Shown here: positions 46,501-59,760 of the stretch, in pieces | Position numbering within the stretch: the first letter of the stretch is position 1 | Layout: every line of letters starts with the position of its first letter | NCBI GenBank assembly: GCA_964023205.1 | Contig: OZ026844.1 | Span: 12,386,790 to 12,450,789 of the forward strand | Direction of reading: 5' to 3' | From: Lutraria lutraria | Taxonomy: Eukaryota; Mollusca; Bivalvia; Venerida; Mactridae | DNA length: 64,000 nt | Made by a program: the position numbers and the translations under genes | Notes under the pieces: model-generated | What the model was told of the DNA's origin: nothing | Databases searched by the model: none | Seen by the model: only the letters and a program-made list of their open reading frames with translations

Positions 46501-49500
46501 GTGCAAACTTACTTAATTTTAATTTATTATGCAGAAATCATAAACTTTGTTTCCATTCAATTTCTGCATTATCAGACATATTTTTTTTAGATTTTAGTGC
46601 AGGAAGAAAATGCTATGCCAGTGCGCTAAAAGTTATCAGTTAAATATAGTCCAAATTAAATTAGGCATGCAGGCCTGATGCAGAAACACCACTTAAAGTG
46701 CCCGGTGGCGTTCGACATGTTGTAGCCTTGAGCCTTTAATCAAGTTTTTGCTGGACATAACACAATCATCCTACATGCACCAGTGTTCAGACAAACACGA
46801 AAATCAAACAAATGCACCAAGAATCACTATCAGAACTTAGCCATACACAAAATGAAGTGATTAATAAATTACTTTCCTTGTTTGCAAATTAGCTTTGATG
46901 TGATATATCGTGTTTACCAGAATAATTATTTATTTGGTTATTCTTTGTTGTTGTTTTTTTTAATCACATAATGACAAAATTCTCAGTGCTACTAAACATA
47001 AACTTGATAAGAAGTGGAGTTCGAAATGCTCTACTGCATCCAAACCAATATAAAATGAAAAATATCCTGAAAAGAAACATACATTAAATGCTGGAAGTCT
47101 AAACTAAACACATAGATATATGGATGAGAAAATGAGATAGAAATATACTGATCTTTTTAGTGTGCTGGATATCAAGGGCATCCACATACATGTATCACCA
47201 TCATCCCATTGTATCCACATCAGTTGACCTGGCAAAAGAGAAAACAGAACGGCAGTTAGAATGTGATCAAAAGGGGATTAGTAACGTGACACACCGAGTT
47301 CGATTCCCAGTCATGGCAGGTAATTCCTGTACATAAAATTCAAAAATAAAATTTGATTTTACTCAACACGTTTTACAAGTCATCTTACTTGAGAAGTGTC
47401 AGGTAGTACTGGTTAGAATACAGTCCAGGAAAACTGGTTAGCTGAATCCTACTCTCCAATTCGATTTGTAGAGGCATCTTTGTATAAGTTTATGTGAAGT
47501 CAATATATTCAATCATGCATTATGTAACATGCTCAACCTATCATCAAGTATGACACCATCTGAATTTTCCACACTTTCCGAATTACTGGTTCCATCTCTC
47601 AAACTTCATCCTTAGTGAAAGCGTCCACAAACAACTAGTTTGACAAAGATTCCTTACTTTATTCCTGCTGATGACAACCGCATATACTGTAACCCCTATA
47701 TAACGATCATATCCAAACAAGCCTACTGGGTCATGAGTCACTGGACTGGTACGAGGGCCTTTCAACTTGACTGGGACACAGGAAGACAATGAAACAAATA
47801 TCCACTTTGGTGTAAGGAACCTAATATGTAGTGTAAGCCTATGGACAGCTGACTCTCAGACAAAACCTCGATCAGGCAGACAGATCCGGACTGTGATTAA
47901 TGTAATTGAATATTGACAAGCATGAAAAATTTGAAAATACATGAACACCTGAATACAAAGGTAAATAACTTTACAATAATCAAAGTATAACACTATGCAA
48001 ACTTACTTAATTTTAATTCATTATACAGAAAGAAACATACATTAAATGCTGGAAGTTTAACTAACCACATAGATATATGGATGAGAAAATGAGATAGAAA
48101 AATACTGATCTTTCTAGTGTGCTGAATATCAAAGGCATCCACATATCACCATCATCCCATTGTATCCACATCAGTTGACCTGGCAAAAGAGAAAACAGAA
48201 CGGCAGTTAGAATGTGATCAAAAGAGGATAAGTAACGTGACACAACCAGTTCGATTCCCAGTGATGGCAGGTAATTCCTGTTCATAAAATTCAAAAATAA
48301 ATATTGATTTTACTCAACATGTCTTACAAGTCATCTTATTTGAGAAGTGTCAGGTAGTACTGGTTAGAATACAGTCCAGGAAAACTGGTTAGCTGAATTC
48401 GATTTGTAGAGGCATCTTTGTCCAGATCCAGAGTATAAGTTTATGTGAAGTCAATATATTCAATCATGCATTATGTAACATGCTCAGCCTATCATCAAGT
48501 ATGACACCATCTGAAGTTTCCACACTTTCCGAATTACTGGTTCCATCTCTCAAACTTCATCCTTAGTGAAAGCGTCCACAAACAACTAGTTTGACAAAGA
48601 TTCCTTACTTTATTCCTGCTGATGACAACCGCATATACTGTAACCCCTATATAACGATCATATCCAAACAAGCCTACTGGGTCATGAGTCACTGGACTGG
48701 TACGAGGGCCTTTCAACTTGACTGGGACACAGGAAGACAATGAAACAAATATCCACTTTGGTGTAAGGAACCTAACATGTAGTGTAAGCCTATGGACAGC
48801 TGACTCTCAGACAAAACCTCAGGCAAACAGATCCGGACTGTGATTAATGCAATTGAATATTGACAAGCATGAAAAATTTGAAAATACATGAACACCTGAA
48901 TAAAAAGGTAAATAAATACGGACTGTTTTTGTATGCTGGTTACTTTTGCTTCTACATACAAATGATGACTCTCAGTGCAACCTACTTTACAATATTCAAA
49001 GTATAACACTGTGCAACATTACTTAATTTTAATTTATTATGCAGAAATCATAAACTTTGTTTCCATTCAATTTCTGCATTATCAGACATATTTTTTTTAG
49101 ATTTTAGTGCAGGAAGAAAATGCTATGCCAGTGCGCTAAAAGTTATCAGTTAAATATAGTCCAAATTAAATTAGGCATGCAGGCCTGATGCAGAAACACC
49201 ACTTAAAGTGCCCGGTGGCGTTCGACATGTTGTAGCCTTGAGCCTTTAATCAAGTTTTTGCTGGACATAACACAATCATCCTACATGCACCAGTGTTCAG
49301 ACAAACACAAAAATCAAACAAATGCACCAAGAATCACTATCAGAACTTAGCCATACACAAAATGAAGTGATTAATAAATTACTTTCCTTGTTTGCAAATT
49401 AGCTTTGATGTGATATATCGTGTTTACCAGAATAATTATTTATTTGGTTATTCTTTGTTGTTGTTTTTTTTAATCACATAATGACAAAATTCTCAGTACT

Positions 49501-52500
49501 ACTAAACATAAACTTGATAAGAAGTGGAGTTCGAAATGCTCTACTGCATCCAAACCAATATAAAATGAAAAATATCCTGAAAAGAAACATACATTAAATG
49601 CTGGAAGTCTAAACTAAACACATAGATATATGGATGAGAAAATGAGATAGAAATATACTGATCTTTTTAGTGTGCTGGATATCAAGGGCATCCACATACA
49701 TGTATCACCATCATCCCATTGTATCCACATCAGTTGACCTGGCAAAAGAGAAAACAGAACGGCAGTTAGAATGTGATCAAAAGGGGATAAGTAACGTGAC
49801 ACACCCAGTTCGATTCCCAGTCATGGCAGGTAATTCCTGTACATAAAATTCAAAAATAAAATTTGATTTTACTCAACACGTTTTACAAGTCATCTTACTT
49901 GAGAAGTGTCAGGTAGTACTGGTTAGAATACAGTCCAGGAAAACTGGTTAGCTGAATCCTACTCTCCAATTCGATTTGTAGAGGCATCTTTGTATAAGTT
50001 TATGTGAAGTCAATATATTCAATCATGCATTATGTAACATGCTCAACCTATCATCATGTATGACACCATCTGAATTTTCCACACTTTCCGAATTACTGGT
50101 TCCATCTCTCAAACTTCATCCTTAGTGAAAGCGTCCACAAACAACTAGTTTGACAAAGATTCCTTACTTTATTCCTGCTGATGACAACCGCATATACTGT
50201 AACCCCTATATAACGATCATATCCAAACAAGCCTACTGGGTCATGAGTCACTGGACTGGTACGAGGGCCTTTCAACTTGACTGGGACACAGGAAGACAAT
50301 GAAACAAATATCCACTTTGGTGTAAGGAACCTAATATGTAGTGTAAGCCTATGGACAGCTGACTCTCAGACAAAACCTCGATCAGGCAGACAGATCCGGA
50401 CTGTGATTAATGTAATTGAATATTGACAAGCATGAAAAATTTGAAAATACATGAACACCTGAATACAAAGGTAAATATACTTTACAATAATCAAAGTATA
50501 ACACTATGCAAACTTACTTAATTTTAATTCATTATACAGAAAGAAACATACATTAAATGCTGGAAGTTTAACTAACCACATAGATATATGGATGAGAAAA
50601 TGAGATAGAAAAATACTGATCTTTCTAGTGTGCTGAATATCAAAGGCATCCACATATCACCATCATCCCATTGTATCCACATCAGTTGACCTGGCAAAAG
50701 AGAAAACAGAACGGCAGTTAGAATGTGATCAAAAGGGGATAAGTAACGTGACACACCCAGTTCGATTCCCAGTGATGGCAGGTAATTCCTGTTCATAAAA
50801 TTCAAAAATAACTATTGATTTTACTCAACATGTCTTACAAGTCATCTTATTTGAGAAGTGTCAGGTAGTACTGGTTAGAATACAGTCCAGGAAAACTGGT
50901 TAGCTGAATTCGATTTGTAGAGGCATCTTTGTCCTGATCCAGAGTATAAGTTTATGTGAAGTCAATATATTCAATCATGCATTATGTAACATGCTCAGCC
51001 TATCATCAAGTATGACACCATCTGAATTTTCCACACTTTCCGAATTACTGGTTCCATCTCTCAAACTTCATCCTTAGTGAAAGCGTCCACAAACAACTAG
51101 TTTGACAAAGATTCCTTACTTTATTCCTGCTGATGACAACCGCATATACTGTAACCCCTATATAACGATCATATCCAAACAAGCCTACTGGGTCATGAGT
51201 CACTGGACTGGTACGAGGGCCTTTCAACTTGACTGGGACACAGGAAGACAATGAAACAAATATCCACTTTGGTGTAAGGAACCTAATATGTAGTGTAAGC
51301 CTATGGACAGCTGACTCTCAGACAAAACCTCAGGCAAACAGATCCGGACTGTGATTAATGCAATTGAATATTGACAAGCATGAAAAATTTGAAAATACAT
51401 GAACACCTGAATAAAAAGGTAAATAAATACGGACTGTTTTTGTATGCTGGTTACTTTTGCTTCTACATACAAATGATGACTCTCAGTGCAACCTACTTTA
51501 CAATATTCAAAGTATAACACTGTGCAAACTTACTTAATTTTAATTTATTATGCAGAAATTATAAACTTTGTTTCCATTCAATTTCTGCATTATCAGACAT
51601 ATTTTTTTTAGATTTTAGTGCAGGAAGAAAATGCTATGCCAGTGCGCTAAAAGTTATCAGTTAAATATAGTCCAAATTAAATTAGGCATGCAGGCCTGAT
51701 GCAGAAACACCACTTAAAGTGCCCGGTGGCGTTCGACATGTTGTAGCCTTGAGCCTTTAATCAAGTTTTTGCTGGACATAACACAATCATCCTACATGCA
51801 CCAGTGTTCAGACAAACACAAAAATCAAACAAATGCACCAAGAATCACTATCAGAACTTAGCCATACACAAAATGAAGTGATTAATAAATTACTTTCCTT
51901 GTTTGCAAATTAGCTTTGATGTGATATATCGTGTTTACCAGAATAATTATTTATTTGGTTATTCTTTGTTGTTGTTTTTTTTAATCACATAATGACAAAA
52001 TTCCCAGTACTACTAAACATAAACTTGATAAGAAGTGGAGTTCGAAATGCTCTACTGCATCCAAACCAATATAAAATGAAAAATATCCTGAAAAGAAACA
52101 TACATTAAATGCTGGAAGTCTAAACTAAACACATAGATATATGGATGAGAAAATGAGATAGAAATATACTGATCTTTTTAGTGTGCTGGATATCAAGGGC
52201 ATCCACATACATGTATCACCATCATCCCATTGTATCCACATCAGTTGACCTGGCAAAAGAGAAAACAGAACGGCAGTTAGAATGTGATCAAAAGGGGATT
52301 AGTAACGTGACACACCCAGTTCGATTCCCAGTCATGGCAGGTAATTCCTGTACATAAAATTCAAAAATAAAATTTGATTTTACTCAACACGTTTTACAAG
52401 TCATCTTACTTGAGAAGTGTCAGGTAGTACTGGTTAGAATACAGTCCAGGAAAACTGGTTAGCTGAATCCTACTCTCCAATTCGATTTGTAGAGGCATCT

Positions 52501-55189
52501 TTGTATAAGTTTATGTGAAGTCAATATATTCAATCATGCATTATGTAACATGCTCAACCTATCATCAAGTATGACACCATCTGAATTTTCCACATTTTCC
52601 GAATTACTGGTTCCATCTCTCAAACTTCATCCTTAGTGAAAGCGTCCACAAACAACTAGTTTGACAAAGATTCCTTACTTTATTCCTGCTGATGACAACC
52701 GCATATACTGTAACCCCTATATAACGATCATATCCAAACAAGCCTACTGGGTCATGAGTCACTGGACTGGTACGAGGGCCTTTCAACTTGACTGGGACAC
52801 AGGAAGACAATGAAACAAATATCCACTTTGGTGTAAGGAACCTAATATGTAGTGTAAGCCTATGGACAGCTGACTCTCAGACAAAACCTCGATCAGGCAG
52901 ACAGATCCGGACTGTGATTAATGTAATTGAATATTGACAAGCATGAAAAATTTGAAAATACATGAACACCTGAATACAAAGGTAAATATACTTTACAATA
53001 ATCAAAGTATAACACTATGCAAACTTACTTAATTTTAATTCATTATACAGAAAGAAACATACATTAAATGCTGGAAGTTTAACTAACCACATAGATATAT
53101 GGATGAGAAAATGAGATAGAAAGATACTGATCTTTCTAGTGTGCTGAATATCAAAGGCATCCACATATCACCATCATCCCATTGTATCCACATCAGTTGA
53201 CCTGGCAAAAGAGAAAACAGAACGGCAGTTAGAATGTGATCAAAAGGGGATAAGTAACGTGACACACCCAGTTCGATTCCCAGTGATGGCAGGTAATTCC
53301 TGTTCATAAAATTCAAAAATAACTATTGATTTTACTCAACATGTCTTACAAGTCATCTTATTTGAGAAGTGTCAGGTAGTACTGGTTAGAATACAGTCCA
53401 GGAAAACTGGTTAGCTGAATTCGATTTGTAGAGGCATCTTTGTCCAGATCCAGAGTATAAGTTTATGTGAAGTCAATATATTCAATCATGCATTATGTAA
53501 CATGCTCAGCCTATCATCAAGTATGACACCATCTGAAGTTTCCACACTTTCCGAATTACTGGTTCCATCTCTCAAACTTCATCCTTAGTGAAAGCGTCCA
53601 CAAACAACTAGTTTGACAAAGATTCCTTACTTTATTCCTGCTGATGACAACCGCATATACTGTAACCCCTATATAACGATCATATCCAAACAAGCCTACT
53701 GGGTCATGAGTCACTGGACTGGTACGAGGGCCTTTCAACTTGACTGGGACACAGGAAGACAATGAAACAAATATCCACTTTGGTGTAAGGAACCTAATAT
53801 GTAGTGTAAGCCTATGGACAGCTGACTCTCAGACAAAACCTCAGGCAAACAGATCCGGACTGTGATTAATGCAATTGAATATTGACAAGCATGAAAAATT
53901 TGAAAATACATGAACACCTGAATAAAAAGGTAAATAAATACGGACTGTTTTTGTATGCTGGTTACTTTTGCTTCTACATACAAATGATGACTCTCAGTGC
54001 AACCTACTTTACAATATTCAAAGTATAACACTGTGCAAACTTACTTAATTTTAATTTATTATGCAGAAATTATAAACTTTGTTTCCATTCAATTTCTGCA
54101 TTATCAGACATATTTTTTTTAGATTTTAGTGCAGGAAGAAAATGCTATGCCAGTGCGCTAAAAGTTATCAGTTAAATATAGTCCAAATTAAATTAGGCAT
54201 GCAGGCCTGATGCAGAAACACCACTTAAAGTGCCCGGTGGCGTTCGACATGTTGTAGCCTTGAGCCTTTAATCAAGTTTTTGCTGGACATAACACAATCA
54301 TCCTACATGCACCAGTGTTCAGACAAACACAAAAATCAAACAAATGCACCAAGAATCACTATCAGAACTTAGCCATACACAAAATGAAGTGATTAATAAA
54401 TTACTTTCCTTGTTTGCAAATTAGCTTTGATGTGATATATCGTGTTTACCAGAATAATTATTTATTTGGTTATTCTTTGTTGTTGTTTTTTTTAATCACA
54501 TAATGACAAAATTCTCAGTACTACTAAACATAAACTTGATAAGAAGTGGAGTTCGAAATGCTCTACTGCATCCAAACCAATATAAAATGAAAAATATCCT
54601 GAAAAGAAACATACATTAAATGCTGGAAGTCTAAACTAAACACATAGATATATGGATGAGAAAATGAGATAGAAATATACTGATCTTTTTAGTGTGCTGG
54701 ATATCAAGGGCATCCACATACATGTATCACCATCATCCCATTGTATCCACATCAGTTGACCTGGCAAAAGAGAAAACAGAACGGCAGTTAGAATGTGATC
54801 AAAAGGGGATTAGTAACGTGACACACCCAGTTCGATTCCCAGTCATGGCAGGTAATTCCTGTACATAAAATTCAAAAATAAAATTTGATTTTACTCAACA
54901 CGTTTTACAAGTCATCTTACTTGAGAAGTGTCAGGTAGTACTGGTTAGAATACAGTCCAGGAAAACTGGTTAGCTAAATCCTACTCTCCAATTCGATTTG
55001 TAGAGGCATCTTTGTATAAGTTTATGTGAAGTCAATATATTCAATCATGCATTATGTAACATGCTCAACCTATCATCAAGTATGACACCATCTGAATTTT
55101 CCACACTTTCCGAATTACTGGTTCCATCTCTCAAACTTCATCCTTAGTGAAAGCGTCCACAAACAACTAGTTTGACAAAGATTCCTTAC

Positions 55190-55302
55190 TTTATTCCTGC
55201 TGATGACAACCGCATATACTGTAACCCCTATATAACGATCATATCCAAACAAGCCTACTGGGTCATGAGTCACTGGACTGGTACGAGGGCCTTTCAACTT
55301 GA
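55190..55302 (-). other. Exon-like segment repeated in every array monomer
   Basis: On the minus strand an acceptor (CTTCCTGTGTCCCAG) precedes a 113-nt open segment encoding KLKGPRTSPVTHDPVGLFGY and then DRYIGVTVYAVVISRNK, followed by a GTAAGG donor. The same segment with both signals recurs in all ten copies; only the first (43515 copy) has amino-acid changes (P to S, A to G). Because flanks are equally conserved, selection on the frame is not shown. I do not recognise the peptide. Confidence 0.3.
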
Positions 55303-55859
55303 CTGGGACACAGGAAGACAATGAAACAAATATCCACTTTGGTGTAAGGAACCTAATATGTAGTGTAAGCCTATGGACAGCTGACTCTCAGACAAAACCT
55401 CGATCAGGCAGACAGATCCGGACTGTGATTAATGTAATTGAATATTGACAAGCATGAAAAATTTGAAAATACATGAACACCTGAATACAAAGGTAAATAT
55501 ACTTTACAATAATCAAAGTATAACACTATGCAAACTTACTTAATTTTAATTCATTATACAGAAAGAAACATACATTAAATGCTGGAAGTTTAACTAACCA
55601 CATAGATATATGGATGAGAAAATGAGATAGAAATATACTGATCTTTTTAGTGTGCTAAATATCAAAGGCATCCACATATCACCATCATCCCATTGTAGTA
55701 TCCACATCAGTTGACCTGGCAAAAGAGAAAACAGAACGGCAGTTAGAATGTGATCAAAAGGGGATTAGTAACGTGACACACCCAATTCGATTCCCAGTCA
55801 TGACAGGTCATTCCTGTACATGAAATTCAAAAATAAATATTGATTTTACTCAACAGATA

Positions 55860-55940
55860 ATAAATAACAGAACTGCAGAATATGGTCAGAAGCACTTTAT
55901 AAACATTTCGAAACATTAGACAAAATGGCTTGAATTTCAC
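55860..55940. other. Right flank of the array
   Basis: Array sequence stops at TTTTACTCAACAG near 55855. The flank begins ATAATAAATAACAG and is single-copy within the window. Confidence 0.5.
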
Positions 55941-56749
55941 CTCATACTAAAATGCATAATTGCATAGAAATACTCAAATCCGACTTGATCGTCAATAATG
56001 GCGTCATTATGTTGTCGCTCGCCCCAATCTAAATGTATGCTGGCAAAGACCGAAAACATTCATGTTATGAAGTTAAGTCTACAGTTAAGATATATAACAC
56101 CAAAAGTAACATATACATATTAAATACATGAAAAATGAAAGTCTACAAAATTCTTTAAAAGATAATGTTTACCTGTTGTCCGCGTATAGGCTACTACTAC
56201 CTGCTAAAATCATTTCACGTTTCACTCAAAATTGCACGCACACAATTGGCCCATCGAATATTTGTTAATCCCTCTTTTTATTAAAATGACACATTGAAAC
56301 AGGTTTTTGTATTAACATTGTATGGAATGCACGTGATTTAATTCATATCACAGCCTAGGGCGCTTACATACGGAGTTTCAATAGTTGCATTTAATTTTGG
56401 CTTCGGTAGGATTCGATTACTTTCGTAATCTATACAATAATTTTCAACATAACGGTTATTGAAAGTAATCATGTATTTATAGATGTGCTACATAATACTA
56501 TACAAACATACTGAATGGAACATGCTTAAACGGTAAAATAAACGAAAACTTATCGACTGTGGTACAAAGCTAAAAATAATCACGTTCATGCTGTGACCGT
56601 GTAATTATTCATCTTTGACAGGTTAATAAAATAGCGCTATACCCGTGTACAAATGAAGAAATGTTAATATAAACAAACACACCGCACGTACCTTTACAAT
56701 CAATGCATCCATATTTGTATCCTAACCATACCCAACTTTCGCGGACATG
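55941..56749 (-). CDS. Candidate partial gene: three phase-compatible exons, unrecognised
   Basis: On the minus strand, segments 56749-56692 (58 nt, donor GTACGT), 56200-56173 (28 nt, donor GTAAAC) and 56039-55941 (99 nt, donor GTGAAA) each follow an acceptor (TTTCAAATCAG, GATTTTAGCAG, TCTTTGCCAG). Joined in phases 0, 1, 2 they stay open: HVRESWVWLGYKYGCIDCK, then GSSSLYADN, then SIHLDWGERQHNDAIIDDQV and FEYFYAIMHFSM. No start codon is in frame, so an upstream exon is needed. The frame would stop at TGA if the last donor is not used. A TATA promoter with a donor lies upstream at 58549-58611, and the tandem array with exon-like segments lies downstream on the same strand. Joining these is an inference, and I recognise no domain. 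Confidence 0.35.
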
Positions 56750-57520
56750 CTGATTTGAAAAATAGATAATAGTTTTACATACAGGTACAAAGAAATGGGA
56801 TTTTCACTATAATCGTCATAATTTCATTCTATTTAAATTACGAAATTTGTACCCATCACAAAAGTTTATTTAATCTTTCATCTTTCTATTGATATATTTT
56901 TATCATTTCAAATTAATGCTTTCTCCGACCATTTCGCGTTTGAAAAAGGCACGTATCGATTATTTCTATATACAATGTAAAAAGCGTAAAATTGGTAGAT
57001 TTTCAATGAAATGTTGATGTTTTCAACATCATAACTTTTTTGGGGAAAAATGTGGAAACAAATTAGTACTCATTGTATTCGTTTGGAAAATTTAATTTCT
57101 TTCACCGTGTAAATTATGAAAACAATTATGTAATATCTTCTTCGACCCTTTTGGTGTTTTTTAAAGCCATTACTTAGATTTTTTAAGTTATAAAAATGCT
57201 CACTTTGCATTAACTTTTAATTTTTTTAAATTATGTTGAGTTACTAGGATGATTTCTAATACAACTACCCAGAATGATAAAAAGTATCATGCCTACTTTA
57301 TTTGATAAAATCGACAGTAGCTGACTATGGTCTATATACATCTAAAATTTTCATTGCACGAATATTATTGACAGATTTGTTCAATAAAAATTGAATGAAA
57401 ATAAATGTATTATATTTAAACTGCATTGCTTTCACCGTATGTGCATATGCAAAGTGGAGATACAGTTAGAACTAAATTCATTAAGACTATGTCTATATTA
57501 AGGTAATTCGAAGTTGCTAC

Positions 57521-58293
57521 AAAATGGCCGTCTGACATTTAGCAATGCATCCTAAAGAAGTGGCATTGTAAAATAATTACTGAAAGTACATAACTGAAAT
57601 GAGTTTTTATCAATAGCTAATGATTAAATGTACATTTCTGCACCAGTAAAATAATATTTGATGACTAACAAGTATCTATAATTCTCACCTGAACTTATGC
57701 CAATTCCATTTGCCAAAATAATGTATCATCATATCAAAATTAATTTAAACTACAACGTCCAACAATAACTTCAATATGTCATTGAGGGTTTCCATATTTT
57801 AAATTTTCACTTTTGAATGTTCTTCCATGTTTATTTTCAATTCTAAACACAGTCCTCAATATTCACATTTTACAAAAATCCTCCAAACATGTGTTTACAC
57901 TATGTACTACACAGTAGCCTAAACAAACATGGAAGAAAATTCACTGTGTGAAAGTTGAGGACTGTTAAGAATTGATATTAATCATGGAAAAACATTTAAT
58001 AATGAACATTTAGAATATGGAAACCCTCAAGACATATTGAAGTTATTGTTGGACATTGTAGTTTAAAAATTAATTTTGATATTATGATACATTATTTTGG
58101 CAAATGGAATTAGCATAAGTTCAGATGAGAGTTATAGATACTTGTTAATCATCAAATGTTATTTTACTGATGCAGAAATGTACATTGAATCATTAGCTAT
58201 TGATAAAAACTCATTTCAGTTATGTACTTTCAGTAATTATTGAACAACGCCACTTTTTAGAATGCATAGCAAAAATGTTAGGTGGCTATTTTT
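57521..58293. repeat. Imperfect palindrome of about 770 bp
   Basis: The left arm (57521-57905) and right arm (57910-58293) are inverted copies. For example AATAATTACTGAAAGTACAT at 57572 pairs with ATGTACTTTCAGTAATTATT near 58221. ACAGTCCTCAA and TTGAGGACTGT, and TCCAAACATG and CATGGA, flank the centre near 57907. Arm identity is roughly 80-85 percent by eye. No coding frame exists. It is probably a foldback or MITE-type element, able to give a long double-stranded RNA if transcribed. Confidence 0.8.
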
Positions 58294-58548
58294 TCACAAA
58301 TTTGTGCTGTGACGTTTCACCTTAAGTCTAAAAAATTATCAAAGTACGGAGGTTTATGAAATTAGAATACAGTTTACATTATGACACAATTTATGACACA
58401 ATAACAGAAACATAAAAAAAACGCGCATGCATATATTTATTGCAGCTGTGTCTTAAAATATAACTGGTTTTCAGTAAATAAATACCCAATCCTCAAATGA
58501 ACATACATTTATGCTAAGATTCATTTAAATCAATTTGTAAATATTTAC

Positions 58549-58611
58549 CTTTGGTAGCCCACGAGCTGTACTGGAATTGACTGAGAGGACTGGGACGGGA
58601 CTATTTATATA
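58549..58611 (-). promoter_or_regulatory. TATA promoter with short first exon, minus strand
   Basis: CTATATAAATAG (TATATAA at 58611-58605) is followed about 30 nt downstream by a pyrimidine-rich segment (CCCAGTCCTCTCAG). CTACCAAAG/GTAAATATT, a plausible donor, has its exon edge at 58549. It would drive transcription leftwards through the palindrome, the exon candidates at 56.7-55.9 kb and the array. Confidence 0.4.
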
Positions 58612-58951
58612 GATTTTTACAAAAGCACGAGATTTTCGAGTTCCTACAAAGTCTTACTATTTGTTCTAAAGAACCTAGCAACCGGTCAATACAAATGTCC
58701 CGATTGGCTGTAGACTTACACATCAGAACTCTTTCTATACACCTTCAATCTTACTTTAATTAAAAATCAAAGCACTGTGAGTACTGTCAAGAGCGAAGTT
58801 TAAGTATTTTAGATAAATTCATCCTTAAATGATTAAAGGCCTGTATTGTTACCATTATTAATCAGACTTTGACATCTTTACGTCAATTAACCATAATTAC
58901 CAAGGAAAAGATACACATTTTAACTGTTTGCCTGGAAAAAAATATATTCCT

Positions 58952-59336
58952 AATATGGTGGCTGAATTATGCCATGTCGTATTTTCGCCTTTTCGCCACA
59001 ACAAAGCGAAAATGCGCAAATACGAGATGAAGGACGACAATACGACACCAAAAGATGTGTTGTGTTTTCGCCTTACATCTGTCGTATTTTTGCTTTTTCG
59101 TGGCGAAAATAAAACAATGCTAAAACACGACAATGTCGACTTTTTCGCATTGTTACATTTTCGCATTGTTGCATTTTCGCATTGTTGCATTGTTGCATTT
59201 TCGCATCTTTGCGTTCCGGTTACGCATGCGCAGGTAGTTTACATAAACCTTATACAAGTTGGTGCGTATGCGCTTGTACAACCGGAACGCGAAAATGCAA
59301 CAATGCGACAATGCGAAAAAGTCGACTTTGTCGTGT
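58952..59336. mobile_element. Second, truncated copy of the CGAAAA foldback element
   Basis: It begins AATATGGTGGCTGAATTATG and CCATGTCGTATTTTCGCC like 25136. It contains the same core (GCGTTCCGGTTACGC, TACAAGTTGGTG, CAACCGGAACGC) and stops after GTCGACTTTGTCG at 59336. The right third and terminal inverted repeat are missing. Confidence 0.75.
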
Positions 59337-59384
59337 AATGATAAAATCATGACATCCGGTGAGAAATAACAAGCTAATACACTT

Positions 59385-59580
59385 GAAAACCCAAACAAAT
59401 GTAGTGCCTTCAGAGCTTTGATGTTTATACTGTTAGTATGTAAACTATATGAACCATTTGTTATTCTGTATACTGAACTTCTGACCTTGTGCCATGATAT
59501 TATCTCACTACTCTCAGAGACAATACAGTGTTCCAGAACTACTTATATAACTGAATGAAATAATTTTCATTAAGTAGTAA
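59385..59580 (+). repeat. Inverted pair, left arm (about 200 bp)
   Basis: The reverse complement of 61400-61605 gives the same order: AACCCAAAC, AGTGCCTTCAG, GCTTTGAT, CTGTATACTGAA, TGACCTTGTG, CTACTCTCAGAGAC, CAGTGTTCC/AAGTGTTCC, ACTGAATGAAA. The two arms enclose 1.8 kb. Confidence 0.65.
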
Positions 59581-59732
59581 AATTGGTTACCTCAACAGTT
59601 TATGAATAAAACTTTTGTGCGGGGAATTTCTAATTATTATACTTGCTAGTTTTGCAGTCTAAATTGCCAAAATATTTCCCATGCTTTCAAAATCAACAGA
59701 ATCATGTAATATACATCTCATACTTTTGATCC

Positions 59733-59760
59733 CTGATGAAGACTATTGGGTAGTCGAAAC
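59733..59760 (+). other. CTGATGA...GAAAC stem-loop motif of retroelement type
   Basis: CTGATGA is followed by the stem GACTA, loop TTGGG, stem TAGTC and GAAAC. The same pattern is common at ends of invertebrate retroelements and overlaps the hammerhead ribozyme core. An extra A between CTGATGA and the stem, and no evident stems I and III, argue against an active ribozyme. Confidence 0.4.

Larger units (their letters stand above)
42065..55855. repeat. 13.8-kb tandem array with a dimeric higher-order unit (about 2,511 bp)
   Basis: Two length variants of one repeat alternate. Long units (1,558-1,559 bp) start at 43515, 46024, 48534, 51045 and 53556; short units (951-952 bp) start at 45073, 47583, 50093, 52604 and 55115 (the last truncated near 55855). 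The dimer period is 2,509-2,511 bp throughout. Dimers differ at only a few positions by eye, so homogenisation is recent. Long and short share their sequence except that the short form lacks about 600 bp (roughly 43900-44560 of the first long unit). Each monomer contains TTCGATTCCCAGT, resembling a tRNA B box, beside a conserved block at 43135-43200. Minus-strand frames of 68, 77 and 98 codons recur in register. Confidence 0.92.

Noticed and set aside
59733..59760. Hammerhead ribozyme
   Set aside because: The core words are present, but one extra A separates CTGATGA from stem II, and stems I and III could not be drawn.
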